Source: Micavibrio sp. (GTDB lineage Bacteria; Pseudomonadota; Alphaproteobacteria; Micavibrionales; Micavibrionaceae). Taken from it: 64,000 nucleotides of DNA. The position numbers and the translations under genes were made by a program. Below the pieces are notes generated by a model that saw nothing but the letters and a program-made list of their open reading frames with translations, did not search any database and was not told the DNA's origin. This document shows, in pieces, positions 1 to 9,382 of this stretch. Position 1 is the stretch's first letter; each line of letters begins with the position of its first letter. Location: positions 372,001-436,000 of the forward strand of contig JAPJQV010000001.1 of the NCBI GenBank assembly GCA_030824965.1, in the 5' to 3' direction.

Positions 1-1
1 C

Positions 2-166
2 GCAAGGCCTGTGACATTCTTCGGAAAGCTCATGAAAGCCCTGACGTTCCGCTCTGAGAAAATCGCGGTCGAGGAAAACGCGGAACACATCAATATATCT
101 CCAGCCGAGAAAGCCGCCATCAACAAGCTTGCCGAGAGGCTGGGCGTTCTGCAAAGAGTGGCGTAA
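2..166 (+). CDS. C-terminal fragment of a small helical protein (paralogue 1 of 3)
   Basis: Only the last 54 codons lie in the window; the 5' end is cut off by the left edge. The fragment ends with an INISPAEKAAINKLAERLG stretch. The same pattern (NISP, A or T, E, then a hydrophobic helix) closes the next two genes, so this is the first visible member of a tandem paralogous set. The stop codon is four bases before the next ATG, which suggests translational coupling. I do not recognise a firm family; a TerB-like acidic helical fold is possible by analogy with the better-preserved copies downstream. Confidence 0.7.
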   Translation, partial: ARPVTFFGKLMKALTFRSEKIAVEENAEHINISPAEKAAINKLAERLGVLQRVA

Positions 167-170
167 GGCC

Positions 171-713
171 ATGGCTCTTTCCGCAGATCATATTCAGTCT
201 ATTGCAAATCTTTTAATCCGCGCCGGTCTTTACGTCAGCCATGTCGACGATACCGATCAGGGAGAAGAATCTGAATTAAAAGAGCACGAATATATGGGTA
301 AAGCACTGGCCAAGATCGCAAGGCTTTCGAATTCTCCAAGCGTAGCGCGGGCGGCTCAACTCGCGCTGGATAATGCCGAATGGACAGGCGATGACACGGC
401 CGAAAGTTTAAGCTTTGCAATCGGCGAAGCAATGGCGATATTCAGTGAAGCGGAAGACGAGGCGCAACTGCCGCATTTGAAACGCGCGGTTATGTATGTC
501 GCGACATCGGTGGCGCGGGCCTATCGCGAAGAACTTGACATTCACCATGAGGAATTCATGCTGGAAGGATTGCTCAACCGGATTATCGGCGCCATCAATA
601 AGGAAGCCGACCCTGAAGAATTCAAGAACATGAATATATCGCCAGCGGAAGATTCCGCGCTGACGGTGATTTCGGAAGCTTTAAACGCAAAGGAGCCATG
701 CCATGAATCATGA
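171..713 (+). CDS. Small helical protein, possibly TerB-like (paralogue 2 of 3)
   Basis: A 180-residue, mostly alpha-helical, acidic protein without signal peptide or membrane segment. I chose the ATG at 171 over the earlier in-frame start at 129 because 129 lies inside the preceding gene. Near residues 20-30 it has a D-x(4)-G-E-E-x-E stretch like the metal-binding loop of TerB / DjlA-type domains; near the C-terminus it has MNISPAEDSAL, shared with its two neighbours. It overlaps the next gene by 11 bases (ATGAATCATGA), so the three genes form one transcription unit. The TerB assignment is inference from the loop and helical character; function unknown. Confidence 0.8.
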   Translation: MALSADHIQSIANLLIRAGLYVSHVDDTDQGEESELKEHEYMGKALAKIARLSNSPSVARAAQLALDNAEWTGDDTAESLSFAIGEAMAIFSEAEDEAQLPHLKRAVMYVATSVARAYREELDIHHEEFMLEGLLNRIIGAINKEADPEEFKNMNISPAEDSALTVISEALNAKEPCHES

Positions 714-1209
714 TCAGATACTAAGCCAGGCAAAACTATTGGTTTCCGCGGCGTTCTGGGTTTCCAAGATGGATCCCGATGGCGGGCAAGAAGCGCGCAG
801 CGAAGAGCGAAAAGCCATCATGGAAACGCTGCGTCGTTTCGAAGGCGAAAAAGATTACAGAGAGATCGCGCCGATTTTTGACGAGGCGTTGCAAAACTAT
901 AAGGCCTGGGACGCCTGGACCAAGGATATGTCTGGCTTTACCGGACAATTAAAGGCGGTCTTGCCGGACGCACCGCTGGCTTTTCGCCAAAGCGTTTATG
1001 ATCTCGCTTATTGCGTCGCCATTCGTTATCGCGAGCGCAGCTGGATCATGGCAACGCTGGCAAGCCTACATGTCTCATTGAAAAATTTCTTTTCGCCGGA
1101 TCCAAACCGGATTGATCTGCCGGACTATCTCAATATCAGCCCTACGGAAAAAAGCGCGCTTAATGAGTTAGCTGCCATTCTCAACCTGCCACAGCGAATT
1201 ATCGTCTAG
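703..1209 (+). CDS. Small helical protein, possibly TerB-like (paralogue 3 of 3)
   Basis: A 168-residue cytoplasmic helical protein whose N-terminal half aligns by eye with the upstream gene: a leading helix (SQAKLLVSAAFWVSKMD), then an acidic D-G-x(4)-R-x-E-E stretch, a central AYCVAIRYRER helix matching ATSVARAYREE upstream, and a C-terminal LNISPTEKSALNEL motif. It starts inside the 3' end of its neighbour and ends inside the convergent desaturase gene (11-base overlap at 1199-1209). Tandem duplication with clear divergence suggests related but non-identical roles. No catalytic motif is visible; function unknown. Confidence 0.8.
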   Translation: MNHDQILSQAKLLVSAAFWVSKMDPDGGQEARSEERKAIMETLRRFEGEKDYREIAPIFDEALQNYKAWDAWTKDMSGFTGQLKAVLPDAPLAFRQSVYDLAYCVAIRYRERSWIMATLASLHVSLKNFFSPDPNRIDLPDYLNISPTEKSALNELAAILNLPQRIIV

Positions 1210-2092
1210 TTATCGGTCCTTTGAACTGCTCTAGTAATGCAGGTCCGAGCTTTTGCGCATACGGGGTCATTTCCTCTTCATGCTTTTCTGCCAGCTTGCT
1301 CCACGGCAAGGCCACATGTTTGTGATGCGTCAGGTGAAAATTGAAATTCAGGATAAAGCGCGAATAAAGGGATGAAGTCTTGAGCTCTTTCGCCGCGACG
1401 GAACCGTCTTCAGGCGTGCCGTAATGATAGGAATTATCCATGACCGAAATAATGACCGCGCGTCCCAGTAACGCGATCATCGGCACGATCCATGCGGCCT
1501 TAAAAGCCAGAAATACGCATGTATAGAGGAAGGTAATCCAAAGACAATCAGTGCGGATTTTCGCGACATTATCGGCTTTCAAAACGGAATTGAGAACCGC
1601 TTCATAATGGCGGTCGTCATTGAATAGTCGGCGGGCGATCTTGCGGATAAGAGGGGCGGGGGACAGCGCAACCAGATACGACATCATCACTTCAATCAGG
1701 TACAAGCCGCCGAGAAGGTGAAAGTAATGCGCGGCGAAGGCTTTCAACTTTGAACCTTCATAATACTCGCTTTCCCATTCGCGGTTATATTGGTGGTGCA
1801 TCAAGTGGCCGAAACGCAAGACGCCGAAACTTGCCCCGAACAGGATCGACAGGAAGCGACCGGCAAATTCATTGAGGCTGCGGTCGGGATGAAAATTACG
1901 ATGGATCGCCTCATGGATCAGGCTCCAGAGCGGCGTATTGAGCGGCACGAGCAAAAGCGTAACCATGACCATCGCCCATAAATGCGACCCGAGAAAAAAA
2001 GGCATCGCGGTCAGGCTGGTTATTAAAATGGCGCTAATAGCGACAGCAAGGATCAGGTTCGTCGCGGCGGGAATATCGGATTTATCAGGCAT
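1199..2092 (-). CDS. Fatty acid desaturase family membrane protein
   Basis: A 297-residue integral membrane protein of the fatty-acid desaturase / hydroxylase superfamily. The three histidine boxes that bind the di-iron centre are intact: HEAIH at residues 60-64, HLMHH at 96-100 and HLTHH at 253-257. Hydrophobic stretches at about 13-55 and 80-95, plus later pairs, fit the four-helix topology with the His boxes on the cytoplasmic face. Members oxidise acyl chains or carotenoid-type substrates with O2; the substrate cannot be told from this sequence. Monocistronic, divergent from sucA and tail-to-tail with the helical paralogues. Confidence 0.88.
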   Translation of the reverse strand: MPDKSDIPAATNLILAVAISAILITSLTAMPFFLGSHLWAMVMVTLLLVPLNTPLWSLIHEAIHRNFHPDRSLNEFAGRFLSILFGASFGVLRFGHLMHHQYNREWESEYYEGSKLKAFAAHYFHLLGGLYLIEVMMSYLVALSPAPLIRKIARRLFNDDRHYEAVLNSVLKADNVAKIRTDCLWITFLYTCVFLAFKAAWIVPMIALLGRAVIISVMDNSYHYGTPEDGSVAAKELKTSSLYSRFILNFNFHLTHHKHVALPWSKLAEKHEEEMTPYAQKLGPALLEQFKGPITRR

Positions 2093-2272
2093 GCCCGATA
2101 TTTGGAAATTAATGCCGTGATGTCAAGAATGGGTAGTATCGCCTAAGAACTCCAACTTTGGGAAGTGTGTATATTCATAATTATGAAGACTGTGTGGACT
2201 TTGTTCGATATTCATTGATTTATGAGAGCTGGTAGGCTTAAAAAAGACCATCATTATTTATTAGGAACCCCC

Positions 2273-5176
2273 ATGTCTCAATCCCCTGCGCTTGTCTCTA
2301 TTTTGTCCAGTTCCAATGCGGAATATATCGCCAATTTGTATAAGGAATTCCTGCATAATCCGAATGCGATCGACGCGAGCTGGCGGACATTTTTTAACGA
2401 GTTGAAGGATGATGAAAAAACGCTGCTGGGTGAGATTACCGGGGCGAGCTGGGCCAGCCCGCATTATAAAAAACCTGCGGCACCGTTTGGGGTTACCACC
2501 GCGGACGAGGTGATCAAAGGCGGCAAGGCTCCGGCCAACCAGTCGAAAGCTCCGCAGGCGACGTATGACACGCGCGCGATGAAGGATTCCATCCAAGCCA
2601 TGATGCTGGTCAAGGCATACCGCGCCAATGGTCACTTGATGGCCGATCTCGATCCGTTAGGGTTGAAGCGCCCACAAATGCGTGCCGAGCTGGACCCGGC
2701 GACTTACGGTTTTTCCGCGTCCGATATGGACCACAAGATTTATGTCGGCGGTATCTTAGGTTTCGAGACGACGACCATCCGCGATCTAGTCTCTGTTTTG
2801 CAGCAAATCTATTGCGGTAAAATCGGCATTGAGTACGAACATGTGGTTTCTCTGGAAGAGCGCAACTGGTTGCAGCAGCGCATCGAAAGCACAGGCAATA
2901 AAACACAATTTTCTGCAGAAGAGAAAAAGGCGATCTATCAAAACCTCGTCAACGCGCAAGGCTTGGAAGATTTCCTGGCGGTTAAATATGTTGGGACAAA
3001 GCGCTTCGGTCTTGATGGAGGCGAAAGCTATGTCGCCTGTGTCGAGGAAATCATAGCCAAGGGCGCAGAGCTGGGCGTCGAAGAAGTCATCGTCGGGATG
3101 GCGCACCGTGGTCGCCTCAATACGTTGACTAATATCGTCGGTAAGCCGTTCACGAAATTATTCGCCGAGTTTAACGGCATGCCATCGACGCCGGACGACA
3201 CGCCGGGATCGGGTGACGTTAAATATCATATGGGATATTCGACCGACCGCGTGATCGGCGGCAAAACGGTTCATATGTCCTTGACGCCAAACCCGTCTCA
3301 CCTCGAAGTTGTCAATCCTGTTGTAGTTGGTAAAGTCCGCGCGAAGCAGGATCTGGAAAAGGGCGGCAACCGTAAAGCGGTATTGCCTTTAACCATTCAC
3401 GGTGACTCGGCTTTTGCCGGACAAGGCCTTGTCGCAGAGATTTTGATGATGGCGGAATTGCCAGGTTATACGGCGGGCGGAACCGTTCATATTATCATCA
3501 ACAACCAGATCGGTTTCACCACGTTGCCGGAATATTATAAATCGGGTCCTTACTCTTCCGATATGGCAAAAATGCTGGCGATTCCAACATTCCACGTCAA
3601 TGCTGACGATGCAGAGGCTGTCGCTCATGTATCTCGCATGGCGATCGAATTCCGCCAGAAATTTGGCCACGATGTCATTATCGATTTGATGTGCTACCGC
3701 AAGAACGGCCACAACGAAGGCGACGAGCCGATGTTCACGCAGCCTGTGATGTACAAGGCAATCAAGGAACAGGTTTCAACCCGCAATCAATATGCGCAGA
3801 AACTGGCCGCCGAGGGCGTAATGTCGGAGGCGGATTCTAAAGCCGCTGTCGATGCATTCCACAAGAAGATGGAAGAAGCCTTTGCCGCGACGTCGAGCTA
3901 TAAAGTCAATAAGGCCGACTGGCTGGAAGGTGCATGGAGCGGATTGACAACGGCGGTGAAATCCAAATTCGCCGATAAGCGTAAAGGTGAAACATCGATT
4001 ACCTCGGCGCAGATGAAAATGCTTGGCGAGCGGCTGGTCGATATTCCATCGAGCTTCAATCTCAATTCCAAAATCGCTCGTCAATTCGAAGCGAAAAAGG
4101 AAATGTTCAAATCCGGTACTGGTTTTGACTGGGGTACAGGGGAAAGCCTTGCTTTCGCCTCTCTGGTTCAGGAAGGATATCCTGTGCGCGTATCTGGTGA
4201 AGATGCGGGGCGCGGGACATTCTCGCACCGTCATGCGACGCTGCACGATCAGGATAATGCTAGCCGTTATTATCCTCTTCAGCATATCTCGCCGGATCAG
4301 GCGAATTTCGAAGTGCATGACTCGCCATTGTCAGAAGCAGGCGTTCTCGGTTTCGAGCTTGGTTATTCATGGGCTGCGCCGAACTCCCTGACGATCTGGG
4401 AAGCGCAGTTCGGTGACTTCGTCAACGGCGCGCAAGTGATCATCGATCAGTATATCGCGTCAGCCGAAACCAAATGGCTGCGTATGTCGGGTCTCGTTAT
4501 GCTATTACCCCATGGTTTTGAAGGGCAGGGGCCGGAGCATTCCTCCGCGCGTCTCGAGCGTTTCTTACAACTTTGCGCGGAAGACAATATGCAGGTGACG
4601 AATATCACAACGCCGGCGAACTATTTCCACGCCCTGCGCCGCCAGTTGAAACGCGACTTTAGAAAGCCGCTGATCAATATGTCACCGAAATCCTTGCTGC
4701 GTCATAAACTGGCGACGTCCAAGGCGGAAGATTTCATGGAAGGCACAAGCTTCCATCGCGTGCTGATGGATGACAGCCGCGATCAACTGAACAAGGCGAA
4801 GGACATCAAGCGTGTTGTTCTATGCTCCGGTAAAGTCTATTACGACCTGTTCGAAGAGCGCGAAAAACGCGGCATCAAGAATGTCGTGATATACCGCCTC
4901 GAGCAATTTTATCCGTTCCCGGAAGAGACGCTGGCGGAAGAACTCGCGCAGTATGTCAACGCGGAATTCGTCTGGTGCCAGGAAGAGCCGAAAAACCAGG
5001 GCGGCTGGTTCTTCGTCGAGCCGCTGCTGGAAGAAACGCTGGTCCGCGCCAAATTCAAAGGCGGCAAACGCTTTAAATATGAGGGAAGGCCGGCTTCGGC
5101 TTCACCGGCAACAGGCTATGCGAAGCGTCACGCGCTAGAGCAGGCACGTCTGGTCGATGAAGCGCTGAAAATCTAG
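2273..5176 (+). CDS. sucA: 2-oxoglutarate dehydrogenase E1 component
   Basis: Thiamine-diphosphate-dependent E1 subunit of the 2-oxoglutarate dehydrogenase complex: decarboxylates 2-oxoglutarate and passes the succinyl group to E2 lipoyl. The product is 967 residues, the usual size. Visible signatures are an N-terminal E2-binding segment (YIANLYKEFLHNPNAID), GMAHRGRLNTL and GDSAFAGQG in the ThDP-binding half, the NNQIGFTT loop, and the C-terminal transketolase-like half. An in-frame ATG exists at 2222, but the ATG at 2273 has an AGGA box six bases upstream and starts with the expected MSQSPAL-type N-terminus. E2 and E3 lie further right, separated by unrelated genes. Confidence 0.97.
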   Translation: MSQSPALVSILSSSNAEYIANLYKEFLHNPNAIDASWRTFFNELKDDEKTLLGEITGASWASPHYKKPAAPFGVTTADEVIKGGKAPANQSKAPQATYDTRAMKDSIQAMMLVKAYRANGHLMADLDPLGLKRPQMRAELDPATYGFSASDMDHKIYVGGILGFETTTIRDLVSVLQQIYCGKIGIEYEHVVSLEERNWLQQRIESTGNKTQFSAEEKKAIYQNLVNAQGLEDFLAVKYVGTKRFGLDGGESYVACVEEIIAKGAELGVEEVIVGMAHRGRLNTLTNIVGKPFTKLFAEFNGMPSTPDDTPGSGDVKYHMGYSTDRVIGGKTVHMSLTPNPSHLEVVNPVVVGKVRAKQDLEKGGNRKAVLPLTIHGDSAFAGQGLVAEILMMAELPGYTAGGTVHIIINNQIGFTTLPEYYKSGPYSSDMAKMLAIPTFHVNADDAEAVAHVSRMAIEFRQKFGHDVIIDLMCYRKNGHNEGDEPMFTQPVMYKAIKEQVSTRNQYAQKLAAEGVMSEADSKAAVDAFHKKMEEAFAATSSYKVNKADWLEGAWSGLTTAVKSKFADKRKGETSITSAQMKMLGERLVDIPSSFNLNSKIARQFEAKKEMFKSGTGFDWGTGESLAFASLVQEGYPVRVSGEDAGRGTFSHRHATLHDQDNASRYYPLQHISPDQANFEVHDSPLSEAGVLGFELGYSWAAPNSLTIWEAQFGDFVNGAQVIIDQYIASAETKWLRMSGLVMLLPHGFEGQGPEHSSARLERFLQLCAEDNMQVTNITTPANYFHALRRQLKRDFRKPLINMSPKSLLRHKLATSKAEDFMEGTSFHRVLMDDSRDQLNKAKDIKRVVLCSGKVYYDLFEEREKRGIKNVVIYRLEQFYPFPEETLAEELAQYVNAEFVWCQEEPKNQGGWFFVEPLLEETLVRAKFKGGKRFKYEGRPASASPATGYAKRHALEQARLVDEALKI

Positions 5177-5235
5177 CGAACACACATCTGTATTCGCTTA
5201 TATACAATTAACTTTTGCCTTTCATACTGTGTCGT

Positions 5236-5751
5236 ATGGAAGGCAAAATTTTAGAGTTTTTGAACAATCCGCAGCGATTGGAAGCGATTAGAAATTCCGG
5301 CATGACCGACGAGTCTGCCGATCCTGTTTTCGATTTCATGATGGAAAAAATCTGTTTCGATCTGCGTGTTCCTGCAGCGTTTATCTCTATCGTAGAGCCG
5401 CACCGGCAGTTTTTCAAAAGCCAGAACGGCCTGCCGGATGCGCTGGCCAATGCGCGTGAGACTATGCTGAGTCTTTCTATCTGTCAGAATATCATCTATG
5501 ACGGCGCGGAAGTATCGATCAGCGACATCACGGCTGACGATAAGTTCTGTTCCCATCCGGCACGATACGAGTTCAATATTATCGCCTATCTGGGAGAGCC
5601 TTTATTTTATGACGGGCAAATAATAGGCGCGGTCTGCGCCTTTCATACAAAGCCGAGATATTGGAGCAAGTCGGACCGCCTAACCCTGCAAAGCATAACA
5701 TCCGACATTGAGGCTGAAATGTATTTCCGCCGTCTGGATAAGATCGAATAG
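5236..5751 (+). CDS. GAF-domain protein
   Basis: A 171-residue single-domain GAF protein. The family signature is seen as the strand-helix pattern from about residue 20 (FDFMMEKICFDLRVPAAFIS), a VEPHRQFFKS segment, an S-x-C pair (SLSICQN) before the long central helix, and the GEPLFYDGQIIGAVCAF strand pair near the end. There is no attached kinase, cyclase or phosphodiesterase domain, so it is a stand-alone ligand or redox sensor. I took the ATG at 5236 rather than the TTG at 5215. It sits between sucA and two unknown genes; a regulatory link with the dehydrogenase is only inference from position. Confidence 0.8.
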   Translation: MEGKILEFLNNPQRLEAIRNSGMTDESADPVFDFMMEKICFDLRVPAAFISIVEPHRQFFKSQNGLPDALANARETMLSLSICQNIIYDGAEVSISDITADDKFCSHPARYEFNIIAYLGEPLFYDGQIIGAVCAFHTKPRYWSKSDRLTLQSITSDIEAEMYFRRLDKIE

Positions 5752-5805
5752 ATTTTAAACATATTTTTCTGGCAAAAAACTCCGGCTTTGCGCTAGGGTC
5801 CGTCC

Positions 5806-6870
5806 ATGAGTAAAACATCGCTAAAAGATTTATTCGGCGTCGCGGCAGAAGAAAAGCCCCTACACATGCCGTTTGTTGTCGATATCAGGACTGGCCGGAA
5901 AATTTCTTTGCCCGGCGGCAATCTTGAAGAGGGCGGTGACTGGTATGACGAGGCTAAGCATAAAGGCCATATAAAATGCCCGGACGAAAATTGTTCGGCG
6001 CGGGCGCATTTTCAGCCAGAAACGAAATTCAGAAAAGGCCAGCCGCACGTTACGCGTGAGCATTTCAAAACAAGCCCCGGACAGTTTCATGATGCGGATT
6101 GCTCGATCGGCAAGGCCAGCAAGCCGGGATCCGAAAAGAAGATTCGCGGTTCCGTTATTTATCTCAATACCGATAATCTTGCTGGGGTCGTTCATCCGGG
6201 CGCCAGAGAAAAGATAAATGCTCACCCTTATAAAAGAGGCCGGCATGCCGGCGCGATAAAGGCAAAACCGCATGACATGCAAGGTTTGGAGCCTTTTTCG
6301 GCAAAAAGCGCCAAGGACATAATTGATTTTATGCGTACGAAAGATCCCGAACATATCGCGAAAAGCGTTGTCGTATGGCGGGGGTTTCAGGTGCCGTGGC
6401 GATTTTTTGCGATTTACTACAATACATCCGAAAATGGGCGTGACGAGAATTACCGTTTCAGATTGCTGGTCAATGCGATGCGTGACGAAGGACAACCTTA
6501 CTTACCCGTTATCATGGAAGTTATTCCGCGCAAGGCCTATACCTCGCGGGATTTTGACGAAAAAGCGTGGGTATTGTCACGCAAAGTCGTGATCGAGGAT
6601 ATTGACGGTAATAAAGAAACGATCGTGCCTAGAGTTTTTATCAATACGGTCCATCCCCATGTTCAAAATGCGTTTGAGAAAAAAGAGCGTCATGCCGTGT
6701 TGGCGGTTGCGCAGGTTAAAAAAGGGAATGACGGAGAAGTTCTGTTGGATCTAAGTATTCAGGACCCAAGACAGCTGGAAAAAGTAAGCTTTGTGGATGT
6801 CAAAAAGGACAATATTTTAAACCAGCAAAAAAGGGCGGCTAGTCAGCTACCTGAGATGCATATCTCGTAA
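5806..6870 (+). CDS. Unknown Cys/His protein, first of a tandem paralogous pair
   Basis: A 354-residue protein that I do not recognise. Near the N-terminus it has a probable zinc-binding block: C58, C63, H81, H86, H95 and C99, in the order C-x4-C ... H-x4-H ... H-x3-C. This loosely recalls the Cys/His module of CoiA-like proteins, but no nuclease motif follows. The C-terminal half shares blocks with the next gene: IVPR, then HPHVQNAF about 10 residues on, then AVAQVKKG and DPRQLEKV. There is no signal peptide or transmembrane segment. Both genes start MSK and lie within the odh locus. Function unknown. Confidence 0.75.
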   Translation: MSKTSLKDLFGVAAEEKPLHMPFVVDIRTGRKISLPGGNLEEGGDWYDEAKHKGHIKCPDENCSARAHFQPETKFRKGQPHVTREHFKTSPGQFHDADCSIGKASKPGSEKKIRGSVIYLNTDNLAGVVHPGAREKINAHPYKRGRHAGAIKAKPHDMQGLEPFSAKSAKDIIDFMRTKDPEHIAKSVVVWRGFQVPWRFFAIYYNTSENGRDENYRFRLLVNAMRDEGQPYLPVIMEVIPRKAYTSRDFDEKAWVLSRKVVIEDIDGNKETIVPRVFINTVHPHVQNAFEKKERHAVLAVAQVKKGNDGEVLLDLSIQDPRQLEKVSFVDVKKDNILNQQKRAASQLPEMHIS

Positions 6871-6872
6871 AT

Positions 6873-6901
6873 TTGCCATTTCCATAAATATATCGTATAA
6901 G
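6873..6901 (+). promoter_or_regulatory. Sigma70-type promoter, probably giving a leaderless mRNA
   Basis: TTGCCA at 6873-6878, a 17-base spacer and TATAAG at 6896-6901. The ATG at 6909 follows the -10 box by seven bases, where transcription would begin, and no Shine-Dalgarno sequence precedes it. This gives the second gene of the unknown pair its own promoter. Confidence 0.6.
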
Positions 6902-6908
6902 CTTGGGC

Positions 6909-8066
6909 ATGAGTAAATCAGGGTCTGACAGCTATAAAATTAAAACGCAGCCGCGCATTCCGCATGCCCTTTGGTATGACGAGGAAAAACAGTCGCTTGT
7001 CAGGGTCATTTTACCGGGAGATATAGAGGTCGTCGATAATCATAGAGGCGGGGGCGGTAATTCCGATGATTATGAACTGATCTACGAAAGTGGCGGCGTA
7101 GAGTTCGATATGTCGCAGGAAAACCATATTGAGCTTTACGATCCCGAAATTCATACAGATCTTTTATGCCCGTGTACTGATTGCGGCGGCAGAGTACAAA
7201 GGATCGCACGGAATGACGCTACGGGCCAATCTGAACACTGGAAGACGAAATCCTATTACACCGACGAAAAGGATAACCGGATCAAAGTGAAACATAAGCA
7301 AGGTTGCGCTTATGCGCCTATTGTATCTTACGATCCCTCGAAACCCTATAATCTTGAAATCGATCTGTCAAAATATGCCGACCCCAATAGCATTGAAACG
7401 CGGTTTTATGCGGGGGCTGCCGCGAGAGACAAGAACAATGCGCGTCATCCTAAGTTGAAGGAAAACTTTGCCGATCTTGCCGGAACGCAAAAGATAAAAA
7501 TTTACAAGCCTAAAGAGCTTGTAAAGCTGATCCAGTCAGGAGAGTTCGAGCGCATTAAAAACGCATTTGTCACCAGTGATTACGGGCGGTTTGAGGAAAA
7601 GGATATTCTTGTGCGCTATACGCGGAACAGGGGAATGAAAGAGTTCCGTTTTCTAAGATTGCATGACCGCCTCATGCAGATCCCGGAAGGTCGTCATTTG
7701 CCTGTATTCATGGAATTTCAGATAGAGCAGGGAACCGCGCAAAGATTACGGGCCGTAAATACATCGGTGGCCTCCCATAAAATATTCATGTATGAAACCG
7801 GAGACAACGGATACGGAGAAAAACATTTTCTTGTGCCGCGCGCCGTCGCCATACCGCAAGATTCCCTTCACGTTCGAAACGCTTTCGCCAATGATAAAAG
7901 ATTTATTCTTGCCGGACTGGTCAAGCTCGGGCCTGTTGTTGAAAATGAAGGGGTTGTTCTGCACTATATCGACATGGAAGTGCGCGATCCTGAGCAGATT
8001 ATGCCATTCGATATCGACCGATATTTGCCCCAATATCAACTCGGGCTGGGCCTTCAACTGCGCTGA
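6909..8066 (+). CDS. Unknown Cys/His protein, second of a tandem paralogous pair
   Basis: A 385-residue soluble protein related to its upstream neighbour. The putative zinc site is C87, C89, C92, H110, H129 and C133 (CPCTDCGG ... EHW ... KHKQGC). Shared C-terminal blocks are LPVFMEF (LPVIMEV upstream), a LVPRAV strand, LHVRNAF, LAGLVKLG and DPEQIMPF. I used the ATG at 6909 instead of an in-frame TTG at 6903, since the promoter geometry points to 6909. The middle contains a KELVKLIQSGEFERIKNAFV segment that corresponds to KDIIDFMRTKDPEHIAKSVV upstream. Two diverged copies in tandem suggest a hetero-oligomer or sub-specialised roles; function unknown. Confidence 0.78.
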   Translation: MSKSGSDSYKIKTQPRIPHALWYDEEKQSLVRVILPGDIEVVDNHRGGGGNSDDYELIYESGGVEFDMSQENHIELYDPEIHTDLLCPCTDCGGRVQRIARNDATGQSEHWKTKSYYTDEKDNRIKVKHKQGCAYAPIVSYDPSKPYNLEIDLSKYADPNSIETRFYAGAAARDKNNARHPKLKENFADLAGTQKIKIYKPKELVKLIQSGEFERIKNAFVTSDYGRFEEKDILVRYTRNRGMKEFRFLRLHDRLMQIPEGRHLPVFMEFQIEQGTAQRLRAVNTSVASHKIFMYETGDNGYGEKHFLVPRAVAIPQDSLHVRNAFANDKRFILAGLVKLGPVVENEGVVLHYIDMEVRDPEQIMPFDIDRYLPQYQLGLGLQLR

Positions 8067-8172
8067 ACTCCCATAGCCTATTTTCTATACATATTGTCTG
8101 ATTTCCCATTGACCTTTCGCTCCTCACAGGCCAAATTAGGCCCAAATTATATAAGTCTTTAAAGGAATTCCT

Positions 8173-9378
8173 ATGTCCCAGATCGTCGTCCCCGCCCTTG
8201 GAGAATCCGTATCCGAAGCCACTGTTGCAAAATGGCTGAAAAAAGAGGGCGATGCCGTTAAAATCGATGAGCCTTTGGTCGAACTTGAAACCGATAAAGT
8301 AACGCTTGAAGTCAACGCCGCCGAAACCGGGGTTTTGAGCAAAATTTCCATCCAGCCCGGCGCAACTGTAAATGTCGGCGCACTTCTCGGTGAAATTACA
8401 GCGGGCGCAGCAGGCGCGGCTCCGGCTGCAACTCCTGCAAACGATCCGAAGCCTGCCGCTGCTGCGCCGTCACCGGCTCCTGCGGCTGCGCCATCCGCGT
8501 CGATCAATGAAGGCACGGCCCCCGCCGCCCGTAAAATCATGGCGGACAACAATATTAATCCGGCAGATGTTTCCGGTACGGGTAGAGACGGGCGCATCAC
8601 GAAAGAAGATGTTGTCAATCATCAGTCGGCACCTGCAAAAACGGCGCCGGCTCCTTCCGCTCCGCGCCCGACAGGTCCGCGCGAAGAGCGTGTGAAAATG
8701 ACCAAGCTGCGCCAGGTTATTTCCCGCCGCCTGAAAGAAGCGCAAAATACCGCCGCTATTTTGACGACGTTCAACGAAGTCGACATGGGCGCGGTGATGG
8801 AACTGCGCAATCAGTACAAGGATGTCTTTGAAAAGAAACATGGCGTGAAGCTTGGCTTTATGTCCTTCTTCGTCAAGGCGGCGGTAAACGCGTTAAAAGA
8901 AATCCCGGCGGTCAATGCCGAGATCAGCGGCGACGAGATCATTTATAAAAACTACTACGATATCTCGGTTGCCGTTTCGACGCCGCAAGGTCTGGTCGTT
9001 CCTGTCGTGCGCGATTGCGATCAGAAATCCATGTCGCAAATTGAAAAAGATATCGGTGCGCTTGGTGTTAAAGGTAAAGACGGCAAGCTGACTATGGAAG
9101 AAATGACAGGTGGCACATTCACCATCACCAATGGCGGCACGTTCGGTTCTCTGATGTCGACGCCGATCATCAACCCGCCCCAAGTCGGTATCCTCGGCAT
9201 GCATAAGATCCAGCAGCGCCCGATGGTTATGAAAGACGGCAAAATCGAAGCCCGCCCGATGATGTATATTGCCTTGTCTTACGATCACCGTATCATTGAC
9301 GGACGTGAAGCCGTTACCTTCCTTGTCCGTATAAAGGATGCAATCGAAGACCCGCAACGTTTGATCCTCGATGTCTGA
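8173..9378 (+). CDS. sucB: 2-oxoglutarate dehydrogenase E2 (dihydrolipoyl succinyltransferase)
   Basis: Core subunit of the 2-oxoglutarate dehydrogenase complex, transferring succinyl from lipoyl to CoA. Domains in order: one lipoyl domain (about 1-75) with the lipoylated lysine K42 in ETDKVTLEV; an Ala/Pro-rich linker; the peripheral E1/E3-binding domain (AARKIMADNNINPADVSGTG); a second Pro-rich linker; and the CAT-like catalytic domain ending in SYDHRIIDG, with catalytic H372 and D376. The 401-residue length is standard. A clear rho-independent terminator follows directly, so sucB ends this transcription unit. Confidence 0.97.
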   Translation: MSQIVVPALGESVSEATVAKWLKKEGDAVKIDEPLVELETDKVTLEVNAAETGVLSKISIQPGATVNVGALLGEITAGAAGAAPAATPANDPKPAAAAPSPAPAAAPSASINEGTAPAARKIMADNNINPADVSGTGRDGRITKEDVVNHQSAPAKTAPAPSAPRPTGPREERVKMTKLRQVISRRLKEAQNTAAILTTFNEVDMGAVMELRNQYKDVFEKKHGVKLGFMSFFVKAAVNALKEIPAVNAEISGDEIIYKNYYDISVAVSTPQGLVVPVVRDCDQKSMSQIEKDIGALGVKGKDGKLTMEEMTGGTFTITNGGTFGSLMSTPIINPPQVGILGMHKIQQRPMVMKDGKIEARPMMYIALSYDHRIIDGREAVTFLVRIKDAIEDPQRLILDV

Positions 9379-9382
9379 TTTC

